NCBI GenBank assembly: GCA_903813345.2
Contig: CAIIXF020000002.1
Location: 9,323,555-9,387,554 of the forward strand
Length of the DNA stretch: 64,000 bases
Reading direction: 5' to 3'
Source: Owenia fusiformis
Lineage: Eukaryota > Annelida > Polychaeta > Sabellida > Oweniidae
The translations under genes and the position numbers were made by a program. Of this stretch, positions 12,122-24,960 are shown in pieces (the first letter of the stretch is position 1; the number at the start of each line of letters is the position of its first letter). Below the pieces are notes generated by a model that saw only the letters and a list, made by a program, of their open reading frames with translations, was not told the DNA's origin and did no database searches.

Positions 12122-13929
12122 TGTAACGTTCCCTTTTTTACAAATACAATGTATCTTGGGCTTTCTTATATTTTGATATTGGTTGCTTATTTTCACGGCT
12201 TGATTGACGCACAAATATTTTGATTGTACGTGCTCATGACAGGTTTAGGCATTAATGGGTGACAACGTCTGTCAAAATATTGCACGTTGGTTGTGTTTAC
12301 GTGATTTATGACTGAATACATATTAAAACTAGTACTGCTTTTGAAAAGTTTTTAAAAAAGTATGGAAGAGGCTAACCTGCTCGTTAAAGATATTAAGTTG
12401 TATTGTATTGTACACGTAACTACATTAATTGTATGTACCTACATTGTAACACAACGGTGTTGCATGGTGTACTTAGTAATGTTTATGCGCATAAGCAATG
12501 TCATGAACAAAATTGAGCAGAATGTGATCCCCTCGATTTTTGTGAATTTCTAATTTTAGGGACTTTCTCTCAAAACAGACCCCAAGTTAGTCATGGAAAC
12601 ACTTTCTTAATCTCTCAAGCAACTTTAAGGTAGATGTGTTTTTTGGGAATTTTTATACAGTCTAATTTTAACGAAGCCACACAGACACATTACTTTCAAA
12701 TATGGACCTCTTTCCAATGTTGTCTACAACTTTCAGTTTTGCATAAAGACTGCACTATTGTAGCAAGAAAAGAGTGTGGACAATATTTCGTTTATAAAAT
12801 GTATGAAAACGAGAAAATCCAGTGACTTACTTTTTAAAAATAAAAAATAAGTCGGCTACTTCATTTTCCAATTTATATATATATATAAATATCCAAAACG
12901 TTCACTACGCTCTTTTCTGGTTACCTTTAGTGTACTCTTTGTGTAAATGTGAAAGATGTAGAGAGCGTATGAAAAATACGCCTCGCACTTTTTGTCAGAT
13001 TTCAGACATAATTAACTTCAAGGTAATATACAAATTGGGAAAGAAATTGCCATCAATATATTCCAGAAAAGAAACATATTGATATGGTCTTTGTTGATTG
13101 AACATCGTTTAGATAATATTAGTATTGAAACATCACTGAGGGCGGTCCCAACAAAATCTCTATATGTCAACCTTGCTTGAAGCATCAAATTGATTAATTT
13201 GAGTGTTCACGGAATGTGTGTGTCAACGATGGATGCTTTTTGTTTGATACGTTTATTTCGTACACTCGTATGATTGATATAATCAATAACTTCAAAAATA
13301 CATGCTCATAGAATCTAGAATGTTTTGTTAATTAGGGGTACAATGTTTAGGACACTAAAGACTAAAAGAGTTTTTATGTTCACAATGATTATACAGTATG
13401 TATTACATTCAAGGACAGGTTGACCGAACAAGCTCGAACATTTAGCACGCATCAATGAATATGTACGTAACATATAACAACTGAATACACTCCCTGGAGT
13501 GAATTGAACTTACACTTGTACAGAATCGGTTTCCGTGTTCAGCCTCGTACTTGAAGCACAGTTGAATTTAGAAACATATTATAACGAATGCGTCAGTTCT
13601 AATAAGTCTCAGCAACGTACCCAAAAGCAAAAGCGACCGACCCAAGACGGGAAAGGCTACAGTTGTCTGTGATGCTTCTGAAAGCTGGCACATCACAAAT
13701 CAAGAGTGAGTATGCCCCCCCCCCACCCCAATAACGTTTGAAAGGTCGTATAAAGTGCGACCACTCGTACCTCTCATGATATCATGATATACATAATTGT
13801 TTTTGGATATTGCTTTTGTGTGGGTCAAGTAAATTGGAGCATTTGGTTGAGAGGTGTTATCATTGATGCCCTCCATTTATTAATAGGGACGGAATAAGTC
13901 ACTACAAAACCCCAGATGAAAACGTCATC
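12122..13929. other. Interior of the large insertion; no gene seen
   Basis: Short frames only, none with a recognisable motif. A C-rich run lies near 13715-13730. Confidence 0.4.
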
Positions 13930-14324
13930 AGGTACAGCTGGAAAGTAACATTTTGGTAAAACATTTTTTTACCTGCACATGTTATTTTCTGGTACAAAAT
14001 AAAGTATGAAGGCATGTGTCAATTTCCTTGCTTTTTTAAGGAAAGTATCATTACGTTGTCTTCTTATCTGGTAGGAGTTCAATGGGAACTCCAGGACATT
14101 CCGATATTCCACACTTTCTATTTTTCTTTCAAAGTTTTCAGACAACACAGGAACTATCATTGACCTGTTTCCAGGTTTACTAAAAATAGACAGTGTAATG
14201 ATCCTTTCCTGAAAAAAGCAAGGAAATACACACATGACTTCATACTTAATTTTGTACCAGAAAATAACATGTGCAGGTATATACTAGCAATTTTTTACCA
14301 AAATGTTACTTTCCAGCTGTACCT
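13930..14324. mobile_element. 395-bp inverted-repeat MITE
   Basis: AGGTACAGCTGGAAAGTAAC at the left is matched inverted at the right end (GTTACTTTCCAGCTGTACCT). Imperfect pairing continues inward through TACCTGCACATGTTATTTTC and its complement near 14260, and through TTCCTTGCTTTTTTAAGG. No coding sequence and no clear target duplication. Confidence 0.75.
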
Positions 14325-14660
14325 TAAACTGGTCTGTATAGGATTTTTACATAAACTGTTTCAATATGGTCATTTGATTGCTTAGTTTTAAATTCAAAGT
14401 ACTCCCAAACATTTCTGTTTTGACTGTAGCTTCATTCAAGATAGTTGACGACATTCTTTCGTTTTCGAAAACTACCGATTTCTGCTAAACTAAGTTGAAT
14501 AGTACTAATAACGTCATTTCATCTTATTTCCACATACTGGTCAAGTCGATATAGTAAATTCTAATACGATACGTGAAGTCACAATAGCTACAACAATTGA
14601 ATTAATGGTCTTTATTGGAATATGTATGGCCGCCAAAATTCATAAATACAAAGAGTAGTA

Positions 14661-14761
14661 CAATAACGTCATTTCGAAGGGCAATATACTGAAATATTGG
14701 ATCGAGCGCCGAAGGCCCAAGGTCCAATATTTTTCTATATTGCTCGCAGAAATGACGTTAC
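14661..14761. mobile_element. Small foldback element, about 100 bp
   Basis: AATAACGTCATTTCG and GGGCAATAT at the left pair with ATATTGCTCG and AGAAATGACGTTA at the right; an inner pair AAATATTGGA/TCCAATATTT closes the hairpin. A single arm-like AATAACGTCATTTC also occurs near 14510. Confidence 0.6.
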
Positions 14762-14865
14762 TACGAGTATTACCACCGTTAATGACCAGAGCTGAAATAG
14801 CAAGAAAACCTTACGCGCTGAACGATATCTAATTTCTCGGGGAAAATTGCCGATTGTAAAATGCA

Positions 14866-15126
14866 TTATCCTATACCAAGTAGAGTTTTAGGGAGATAAG
14901 TTGGTAATATATATCCCGTATCCTGATTTTGAGGTTTCCATATCCAGAACCTCCAATCTCCCGCCATATCTCCCGCTTCGTTGCATATCTTCCCGCTTCC
15001 GGTGCATATCTTCCCGCTTCCGGTAATGCAATAAAATGACTTTGCATATGAATGATTTGTTTATTTTCACACCTTGTACTATTGAAATGGCCATATGCTC
15101 CTGAAAACTCTACTTGGTATAGGATA
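14866..15126. mobile_element. 261-bp MITE with 24-bp exact terminal repeats
   Basis: TTATCCTATACCAAGTAGAG opens it and the exact complement closes it. The interior holds a duplicated TATCTTCCCGCTTCCGG near 14985-15023. No gene. Confidence 0.75.
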
Positions 15127-15332
15127 AAGCAGTTATGTACGGTCGGTTTGGATATTGGGTTCATTCCTCATGAGATATGCACATCTACCATCAGTCCCTA
15201 CGGTCCCTCAGGTAGATATGCATATCTCCCTCTGGATAAACCCCATATCCAAAACCTCCCAGTACATAACCCTTATTTATTGACCGGCAATATGGCCCGC
15301 CAATATGACGTAACTGATGTTGATATAGTAAA

Positions 15333-15692
15333 ATAAATGCCTTCTAAACTAGCACTCATAACCCTAGAATAGGACCGGTAAGGTGGTAATAATTGTTTTT
15401 CTTGTCTGTCTATCATATTAGAATTGATTTCATGATTAATGTCAAATATATGACCCCAGATTTTATTCTGGCAATTGCTACGCGATTTCGGTCTTTTAAC
15501 AATGAGTAGAATATAATTTTTGGTCATACATTGCGCCATAAATTATAAAATATCGGTCTTTATTCCTTAAATAAATGCCTTCTAAACTTCACTTATACCC
15601 CTAGAACAGGCCTGGTAATACCGTGGTCACATTGCTCCGATATTTACTACGACGCCCGGCCGATTGAGTATTTTTATTCAATTCAATATGTA
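15333..15692. repeat. Direct repeat pair and a half hairpin MITE
   Basis: AATAAATGCCTTCTAAACT at 15333 recurs near 15571, each followed by a related CCTAGAA(T/C)AGG stretch, about 240 bp apart. At 15629-15692 is the left half of the hairpin MITE (GTGGTCACATTGCTCCGAT, then GCCCGGCCGATTGAGTATTT) without its right arm. Confidence 0.55.
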
Positions 15693-16069
15693 TCTAAGCG
15701 CAAAACTAATCATTTATCCGCGTCTATGGTATTTTGTGGTTCATGGTATTTCACAAACACAAAGTTGATCATCATTTTTTATTCATAGAATTTATTTTGA
15801 CATTTCATATCTAAAACATAATATTGTAGTGGCTCTGGTTATCGAATTATAATATATAACTCGGTATAGGCTTAATATACTTATCTAGATGTAACCAAAA
15901 TCTTTATAAATCATGTAAAAACTCCTACGTATTTAGGAACCCTTATTATAACAATTTGGATTAGTGTTCGTCTTCGAAAGTAAGGACGTCAGCAAGGAAG
16001 TATTTTAAGCGATTTTAAAAAAGGCGATTATATCCAAGAGGCCTAAATATTGCATATCAGAGCTATATA

Positions 16070-17143
16070 CAGGGCGTTCAATAAATACTGATAAAATTGC
16101 TGATTTTTTTTTATATTTCTGACTAACTTTTCTACTGAACGTTGTTGAGTATTGTGCTGTGAGAATTACAAGAATGCACTCTAACAGGAAGGTGGTACTG
16201 GATGGAGCCTAAGATGGTTCGCTGTAGTTTAGATATGCACGAAAATCTTTTCAAAAGAACCACTTCAAATGTGAACATTTTCATAATATAATACTAAGAT
16301 ACCTTGGCATCAAGGAAGTGCATTCTAACAGGAAGGTGGTACTGGATGGAGCCTAAGATGGTTCGCCGTGGTTTAGATCTGCACGAAAATCTTTTCAAAA
16401 GAACCACTTCAAATGTGAACAGTCATTAATAATTTTATTTTGAATCGATTTTGACAGTTGGGTAATACACACTGGTACTAAGATACCTTGGCATCACTTA
16501 ACATGGCTGCTGAACAGAATATATCAATGATATTCATCAAATTAGAAGCAGCGTCAAGTTCTATATACATGCAACCATAAGTTAATCAAAATAGGATGCA
16601 ACAAAGGACATTAATGAAGGTTTTGGGGAGGACACTATATCTATCCCTGGCATATATCATTGGTTCTGCTATTTCAAATAGGGAGAAAGTCAGTTGAAGA
16701 TGAACCCAGACAGGAGTGACCAAAAGCTGTAACTTCCCATAGTCAGATTGATGCAATATACTTATTGAATGAATTCCTATCAGAAAAATTGCAGACATGA
16801 CTAATTCAAATTTTGGTTGCACGCATCATTTTATTCAAAATGATTTAGAAATGACATTGATTTGTGACAAGTTTGTGCGCAAACAATTGACTGAGGAACA
16901 ATTTTCATTTTGATGATTTTGAATTCAATGGTGTCAAATTATTCGAGAAAGATTTGTCTTTTGATATCCAAAGTATGTTTTAGGGAAAATCAAAATTATG
17001 AAAAATATTGAACTTTTTGTAAGTGTAACATATTTTTTTAGACACACTGTATATTACTGAACGATCCACACTAAAATAATTAGTTAGATATCTGAAAAAA
17101 TAAAAAGTTACAGCATTTTTATCAGTACTTATTGAACGCCCTG
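16070..17143. mobile_element. Mariner-type non-autonomous element, 1,074 bp
   Basis: CAGGGCGTTCAATAAATACT opens it and CAGTACTTATTGAACGCCCTG, apart from one base the inverse, closes it. TA flanks it at 16068-16069 and 17144-17145, as expected for Tc1/mariner elements. The terminus resembles that of the mariner at 60519-61577 (CAGGGTGATCAATAAATA). No transposase is recognisable. It contains an internal duplication of about 144 bp. Confidence 0.8.
16178..16500. repeat. Internal tandem duplication, about 144-bp offset
   Basis: CTAACAGGAAGGTGGTACTG at 16181 and 16325 starts two copies that both run through CACTTCAAATGTGAAC and ACTAAGATACCTTGGCATCA. The second copy carries about 60 extra bases before its last block. 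Confidence 0.8.
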
Positions 17144-17145
17144 TA

Positions 17146-18065
17146 AAACCTCTTCAGTTTGATTATCGATGATTTTATTTGTGTCTTATCTGTGTCCGAT
17201 ATTTTTTAATTTTTAATTATTTTTTTTCTTCGACACCATCCTCATTATCTCAAAAGAACATTGGTTGATTGAGTTTTAACGAGTTATATTATTTTACAGG
17301 CTATACGTATTAACATGTATAAGTCCAATTCGTTCGAATAGGTAGGGTTCTTTGGCAGGAGTTTTTAGCAGAACCGAGGCCTGTTTGAAATTATGCAAAT
17401 GTTGTCTGTAATGCATGCAAGTTGAAGAGAAGATGGTGTGCATCCATACATGTATAACTGTACTTTCAGGTGCAAGATGACGACGATAACTCTGGCGACA
17501 ACGATGACTGATGGTGCTCATGATGATGACGACGTTAATATGATTTGTAGCTTGAGGCATATCTAAACATTGTGATTGTTTGTGTTGAAGTGATGTCTAT
17601 ACTCAAAACGATCTAATGATATTAGGATTATAATACGAAGTGTGAACTCAGAAACTAATTTTTGGAAATACGTTGTCCTTGAAGCAATCTTTTATCTCTG
17701 ACAATTGACTCAGGCTAACTCGGATTCATTGCTCTTGTATGTATTTCAATATATTTATGAAAGTGAAACTTATCTTGAACGTTCACATTGGTTACATCCT
17801 AGAGAGTCCTGTATATCTTTCGATATATGTATCTCTAGGGATTATAAAAATATTTGTCTTTTTCTATGTACTCTTCGGTAAATGTATCCAAGTCGTATCA
17901 GGTTCAGGTTCAATATAACGAGTGTAACAATGGCAACAAAGATGTTGATATTGTTTATGATGAGAAGATATTATTTGGGAAGAGGTATTGAATGTCATTT
18001 GTTCGTAGTAATAATTAGTCTTGAAAAGATGCTTTTATATCATGTAGATAATTATAGCTTATAAA
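17146..18065. other. Interior of the large insertion; no gene seen
   Basis: AT-rich with short unrelated frames. A GATGAC-rich patch at 17475-17535 is simple sequence. Confidence 0.4.
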
Positions 18066-20135
18066 GCACTGGAACATGTTTGGCACGACAATTGAGTGGA
18101 ATTAACTAATGAAACATGAAGAGCAGCTAACAACTGTAGATAATAAATAATAAACTGAGTTTGGCATGACAATTGAGCGGAGCTGACTTGTAAAAAATGA
18201 AGGTTAGGTTGAAAACATGTAGATAATATGAAATAAACAGGGTTTGGCATGACAATCGTGTGGAATTAGCTTATTGAGGCGATTGACAACATGTAGAGAA
18301 AAAAATAAACGGAATTTGGCATGACAGTTGAGTGGAATTCGCTTTTGAAACCTGAAGGGCGGTTGACAACTGTATCTTAATACGAAATAAACCGAGTTTG
18401 GCATGGCAATTGAGTGAAGCTAGCTTGTAAAAAGAAAGAAGAGATTGAAAACATGAAGATAATACGAAATAAACAGAGTTTGACATTACTGTTGGGTGGA
18501 ATTAGCTTGTGAAACATGAAGAGGCGATTGACAACTTGTCGATAAATGATGCTTGACAATTGAGTGGAATTAGCTTTTGAAACATGAAGAGGCGATTAAC
18601 AACTTGTAGATAAATTATGTTTGACAATTGAGTGGAATTAGCTTGTGAAACATGGAGAGGCGATTGACAACTTGTAGATAAATGAAATATAAAACGTTTC
18701 GCATGACAATTGAGTGGAATTCGCTTATGAAACTTGAGGGACGGTTGACAACTGTATCTTAAAACGAAATAAACCGAGTTTGGCATGATAATTGAGTGGA
18801 GCTAGCTTGTAAAAGATAAAGAAGAGATTGAAAACATGTAGATAATACGAAATGAACAGAGTTTGACATGACAATTGGCAGGAATTAGCTTGTGAAACAC
18901 GAAGAGGCGATTGTCAACTTGTAGATAAATGAAATAAACAGAGTTTGGCATGACAATTGAGTGGAATTAGCATATGAAAATTACGAAATAAACTGAGTTC
19001 GGCATGACAATTGATTGTCGCTTATGGTTGACAACTGTATCTTAAAATGAAATAAACCGAGTTGGGCATGACAATTGAGTGGAGCTAGCTTGTAAAAAAT
19101 AAAGAAGCGATTGAAAAAATGTAGATAATACGAAATAAACTGATTTTGACATGACATTTGGCAGGAATTAGCTTGTGAAACACGAAGAGGCGATTGTCAA
19201 CTTGTAGATAAATGAAATAAACAGAGTTTGGCATGACAATTGAGTGGAATTAGCATATGAAAATTACGAAATAAACTGAATTCGGCATGACAATTGATTG
19301 TCGCTCATGAAACCCGAGGGGCGGTTGACAACTGTATCTTAAAATGAAATAAACCGAGTTGGGCATGACAATTGAGTGGAGCTAGCTTATAAAAGATAAA
19401 GAAGAGATTGATGTAGATAATACGAAATAAACAGAGTTTGACATGACAATTGGCAGGAATTAGCTTGTGAAACACGAAGAGGCGATTGTCAACTTGTAGA
19501 TAAATGAAATAAACAGAGTTTGGCATGACAATTGAGTGGAATTAGCATATGAAAATTACGAAATAAACTGAATTCGGCATGACAATTGATTGTCGCTCAT
19601 GAAACCCGAGGGGCGGTTGACAACTGTATCTTAAAATGAAATAAACCGAGTTGGGCATGACAATTGAGTGGAGCTAGCTTGTAAAAAATGAAGAAGCGAT
19701 TGAAAAAATGTAGATAATACGAAGTAAACAGATTTTGACATGACATTTGGCAGGAATTAGCTTGTGAAACACGAAGAGGCGATTGTCAACTTGTAGATAA
19801 ATGAAATAAACAGAGTTTGGCATGACAATTGAGTGGAATTAGCATATGAGAATTACGAAATAAACTGAGTTTGGCATGACAATTGAGTAGAGCTAGCTTG
19901 TAAAACATAAAGAAGCGATTGAAAACATGTATATAATACGAAATAAACAGAGTTTGGTATGACACGTGTTTGATTAGCTTTTGAAACAATGCGATAGACA
20001 ACTTGTAGATAAATGAAATAAACAGTGTTTGGCATGACAATATGAGTGGAATTAGCTTATGAAACATGAAGAGTGGTTAAACAATTACTGAAGATAATAC
20101 GAAATAAACAGAGTTTGACATGACATTTAAGTGGC
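18066..20135. repeat. Satellite array, about 82-bp monomer with about 296-bp higher-order repeat
   Basis: About 25 or more copies of a monomer containing GTTTGGCATGACAATTGAG, AGCTTGTGAAAC and AATAAACAGAG. Early monomer starts fall near 18079, 18161, 18243, 18314, 18397 and 18479, spacing 71-83 bp. From about 18950 a block of roughly four monomers, including a short one, recurs at about 296-299 bp (19061, 19360, 19656). Long antisense frames here are by-products of the repeat, not genes. Confidence 0.9.
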
Positions 20136-21963
20136 TTGTTATTGAAAGAAAGAAAGAATAAGATTAACAACTGCATGTGGCATAGCATTGCCTCAAATAA
20201 GAGCGATGAAACCTATATTTTAGCAAAATAACAGAAACCGTACATTTCTTTTCTTGCTTCTATGTTTCAAGTTTCACTAATTCTGAACAAAGCCCAGATG
20301 ACACAAGAAAGCCCGGTTGATTTCACACAATTCTCTCGATCTACATGTACGACAAATCGATCAACTTTACTTTCATGCGGTGAAAACATAACTTTTCGAT
20401 GCTTTAGACATATTTAATGTAATGAATAATGACAAACTAGATGAATTACTAGAACTAATTAACTAGTATGTTTGAATAAGTTTTAGCTCTTCCATTTCAT
20501 CATGTGAAAAACCATAGGATTTGCAAGCTGTCTTGAAACATGTAGTTCCTGTTTCAAGCTTTATCTTTTCTTGCGATTTTGGATTTACTTGTTTCGATTT
20601 ATGGTACCCCGAGACGATAACAATATCAATAGAATGGGAATATTGGTCATGGATGTTTATATAAGTTATGGGAAATACAACAAGTAACTTGATTATATAT
20701 ATTTCTTATATTTCAGATAGGATCGGGTCGAGATACTGCATATAAAAAGAATTATTTAATGGAGAGGCATACGTGTTGACATCTTTCTGTGATGATCACG
20801 GGGATGAGCATGTTATGTGATGTTAGATATGGTATGATTGCACCGCATATTGCTACACTCCAACACAAAACTGTGTCAGTCACATCTTGTCAAAGGAGAA
20901 TATTGCCTATCATATCTTACTATCTATCATATGTAAGACAAACCAAGAACTACTTTCTACAAGGAACACCGTGTTGATATTCTGCATGATCTGGGTGAAT
21001 GTGAAACTCAACAACTCATACCATTCAACATACCACTAACTGGTACCAGTGTGGTAAACATAACAGTAACTTCTGTAATAGACTTTAAAATCAACACGAT
21101 GCAAATCCCAATAGACTTATAATCAAACTGTATTCATATTTGTGATTTTTCTTTTTTTCTATGAACTTTGCATGTAGGTCTCTTCAGACTAGTTCAAAAA
21201 TTGAATTATGGGCTCTCATTCCCAGGTAGAGAACATGAACATGTAAACCCCTATTGAGATGACATATGTTTCTGATTGCAATTGGTCAAAATCGAAAAAC
21301 AAAATGTCGTCCTCAAAACTTTCGAAATACGCTTCGAATAATATTTTTTGTTCATTTTTTACATGTTGACCAATATCATAACTTTATATTTCACATCAAC
21401 ATAAATATAGATGTACATAATATGCCTACATGAATTTAACACCACATCAGGGTGTAGATATGCCATATTTTGTCTTCCATGGATAATGAATAAAAATCGT
21501 TTATCAAAGTTTATCGAGAGTATATGATTTTGACCACTCCAACAAGAATTTTGATATGTCATTAACCTTATCATATTTATATTTATTATAATCATAAAAA
21601 ACAATGCTCAATTGTGATTCTTCCAATGTATGAAGACTGTACGATCGCTTCGAAAAGAATTATCTCAAATAGTAACATTCGAGTAGAATGTGTGCATGTA
21701 GATGTGTAAAACTATGCATTAGGTTAGTGTTATAAATCTTTTACTTGTCATAGTAATCAAAAATAATTATCAGATTTTTACAGTGTTTTATATTGCATCA
21801 TGGCATTTACAGACACTCACAAAGTTACCATTGTACAAGTAGCTACGTTAGGCTACACAACGGAGCTTCACAGATGTACTTACGATGGTACTAAAAATAA
21901 CACATATAGAATACGATAAAGCGCTGAATGTAGACTCAGTTGAGTTATTGTTCGGGGATAATC
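20136..21963. other. Interior of the large insertion; no gene seen
   Basis: No frame with recognisable content and no obvious inverted repeat. Confidence 0.4.
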
Positions 21964-22415
21964 ATCACTGGTGATCCACTCGATTACGCTGGTTACCAAA
22001 ACGATTCGTTTCGTTTTGGTAACAAAATGTCGGAACATCGAAGGTACGATTTTCCGACGACATTTTTAACACAAACGTGTATCAGTATCATATGTTTAAG
22101 AAAATGTACATATTTGCGAACAAATAGTTCAGAAGACAACAGAATCGTCGATTTAATTTCTCACTTAAGTTACATAAACGGTTTTTCGAAAAACAGTTAA
22201 GATCTGCACTTAAGTGAGGAGCTATTTTTTCGCAAACATGTACATTTTCTAAAACATATGATGCTGATACACGTTTGTGACAAAAAACGTCGTTGGTATT
22301 CTGCCTACAACGCGAGAAATAAGGAAAAAGAAAAATCGTACCTTCGATGTCCGACATATTGTTACCAAAACGAACCGTTTCGGTAACCAGCGTAATCGAG
22401 CGGATCACCAGTGAT
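21964..22415. mobile_element. 452-bp foldback MITE with arms of about 200 bp
   Basis: ATCACTGGTGATCCACTCGA opens it and TCGAGCGGATCACCAGTGAT closes it. The arms pair through TTACGCTGGTTACC, TCGAAGGTACGATTTT and the AATGTACAT region nearly to the centre, which is why both strands show frames of about 100 codons here. No real gene. Confidence 0.8.
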
Positions 22416-22776
22416 CATTGTACAACTAAAATTAATTGAATTCAATTTTTGAATTGAAACAAAATACAATAATAATGTTAACATATAGAGTATGTTAAAT
22501 AGCTAATGAGTCCTGATAAATCATGACATCTTATTTCTTCTCCAGTCCTAAAACTGTGCATCTGTGCCTTTGCTAATTTATATGTGGTTGAATACAATGC
22601 CTATTATGTAATGGATTGACATTAAGGTATATGATAACTATCACACTTATTGACAGTTATAACACATCCCATCTGATGTGTTCAGATCACAGAATATGCC
22701 TAATAAAATCAAAGCAAGTTTCGGTTGAAACAGAAGGATGTTATGAGTATCGAAATGTAATGAGTGGCTATTGCAC

Positions 22777-22909
22777 TAGGCCGTGTGGGCTCACCGTTCG
22801 GAATATCCTGCTTTAAAACTATTTGATTAGCCAACCGTATGTCCATGTCTAGCCCTGCCATCTGCAAAACGTATCCATACTGTAGCGAACGGTGAGCCCA
22901 CGTGGTCTA
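22777..22909. mobile_element. 133-bp MITE
   Basis: TAGGCCGTGTGGGCTCACC at the left is the imperfect inverse (3 mismatches in 24) of GGTGAGCCCACGTGGTCTA at the right. No target duplication can be fixed. Confidence 0.65.
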
Positions 22910-23118
22910 ACGTAACAGCTCCATAAAGTGTTGTAAGATTGAATTTAATAAAAAAGAAATTATATTGCATAAACGTGAATTTGCATTGTGTTTCTAGTCC
23001 TATACATGTATTCCATTAGAAAGTTTTAGAGAACGTCTTCTTTTAGACGGAATTCATAGACATATACAGTACCATTATACAAGAGATGAGCAGTCTGTAG
23101 ATATTCGTTAATTGGTTA

Positions 23119-23251
23119 TCCCACATTTGCTCCGATTCATTGCCCGGCGGCCGACAGATTAAATATTCTGTTCAAAACTGAATGCAATTGTCAGCAGGAT
23201 ACTCAATCGGCCGGACGCCGGCCGATAAATCTGAGCAAATGTGACCAGGTG
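23119..23251. mobile_element. Hairpin MITE, copy 4, diverged
   Basis: CACATTTGCTCCGATTCATT and CTGAGCAAATGTGACC form the outer arms, and ACTCAATCGGCCGGACGCC is one inner arm. Flanking bases no longer match. Confidence 0.65.
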
Positions 23252-24960
23252 TGAAAGAAATGATGGTCCCCCAGGGATTATGGTCCCCTTTCTTAACGGC
23301 CCTTATTGGCCCAGATTGCGTATAAGATAATGAGGGAAAGAGTTTAGGTCACCATATAAATCAATGGAGAGTAGGACCATAATTGATAGAACCTCCTACC
23401 CGTTTACACCAGGCATTAATGTTTTTATCCATCCTTGTATAGATATGCTTTCGTTGTTAATATTGATTCACTATTTTATAAATGCCTCGCATCTTATGAA
23501 CTGTAGCTAGTTTTGAATAGATAACCCTGGTAAGTTCTTAAAATGCTGCAATTTCAATTAGGGGCAATTCTTCATATATCTTTTGGACATAAGTTTCAGC
23601 CAGTCTAAGATTTCCCTTTTCAATAATATGTATTATAATAGCCCCGCTTGGAATTTTAATCCTATTTCTGCAGCAACGCTAACTATACTTTATCTGTAAA
23701 ATGCCTGTTTTTCATATTTATATGATTGTTCCATTGTTTCAGATGGAATTATGATAACAATTTCCATTTGCTTGAAAAAGATTTATTAAATAAGAAATAT
23801 TGCAGACCAAAACATTTTGATACATATTTATATGATGAAAATGTTTAACAAACATAAATGGCCGTCAATAAACTAGAAAAATAAAATAAATTAATAATCT
23901 AAGTAGTCCTGAATGGCTTATCACCACTTTCAAGTTATTTATTCCGTGGCACTGGATTTGTTAATTATACTACGGATCGTAACTCATTATTTCGGTCATA
24001 ACATGTCGAATGTCTTTAACTGGTAAATAGTGATATTACGACCTGCCCAGTTCATGTACAACTAACTTACCGCAAGTTAGTCGACAAGTGAAATGGTTCC
24101 AATAAGCGATGTTTCAAAAATATATGATTTTCTATCGTTTTACGTTTTGGCGAATATAAACTAAAGAGGTTACTTCGCTAGAGCTTTTGAATTCTTCTAT
24201 TAATTGGTAAAATACTTGTTTTCTCTTCAAAGTACAGTCAATCGTATATTACATATGAATTATAAATATATACAATCAAAATCAAAACGTTAACGAACAT
24301 GTATTCCAAGAACCCAATTTTCTTCAACTTATGATATTACAAGCAACACTATAATCTTACAAATCTGGACATCCTTTTCTTCATTTGATACATATTTTAT
24401 AATGTAATTTACATTTTGATTGTGAAAATTCTCCCGGCGCAACGTCTGCCGGTGATCGGTTGGCAGTTGAAAAATACCGTAATCGGTAGGCACCCATAAG
24501 GTGAATCTGAACTTATGTGAGCAAAGCATAAACGATAAATCATGATCATAAATCATGATACGCAGGTAAACCGAGAATGCGAGATAAAGGTACGTTTTAA
24601 TAAATCCGTAACCCAATATTTTGTAGCTCCCAGTGTGAATAACGTAATGCGTTAATTTCAGTCAAAATCAAATAATTCGATGGAACAGCATTTCCCTCTA
24701 TAAACTTATCATCGGTTCAAAACCATAACATAATGGGTCAAACCTCAGGAATTCCCGGGGATCTCAGCCCCCCTATACTTTAACATGGAAAAATTGATGA
24801 ATGGGGAAAAAAAATATTTCTGATCAGTTAAACAAATATGTGTCCACATTATGTAAGACTTTAGATAATTAAAGACCTAGAAACAAAATATTTTGTTTCT
24901 ATAATTATATAAAGGGCATTATATTTAACCACAAAGAAAGGGTTAAACCTGAAAAACGAG
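23252..24960. other. Interior of the large insertion; no gene seen
   Basis: No recognisable frame. ATGGTCCCC occurs twice within 25 bases near 23262 and 23280. Confidence 0.35.

Noticed and set aside
18059-20067. Several overlapping minus-strand frames of 60-94 codons beginning MPNSVYF or similar
   Set aside because: They follow the 82-bp satellite, whose unit is not a multiple of three, and shift frame from copy to copy.
18066-20135. CRISPR-like array
   Set aside because: Units are contiguous diverged monomers without unique spacers, in a eukaryotic setting.
22088-22408. 106-codon minus-strand frame
   Set aside because: It lies entirely in a foldback MITE and is mirrored by a plus-strand frame.
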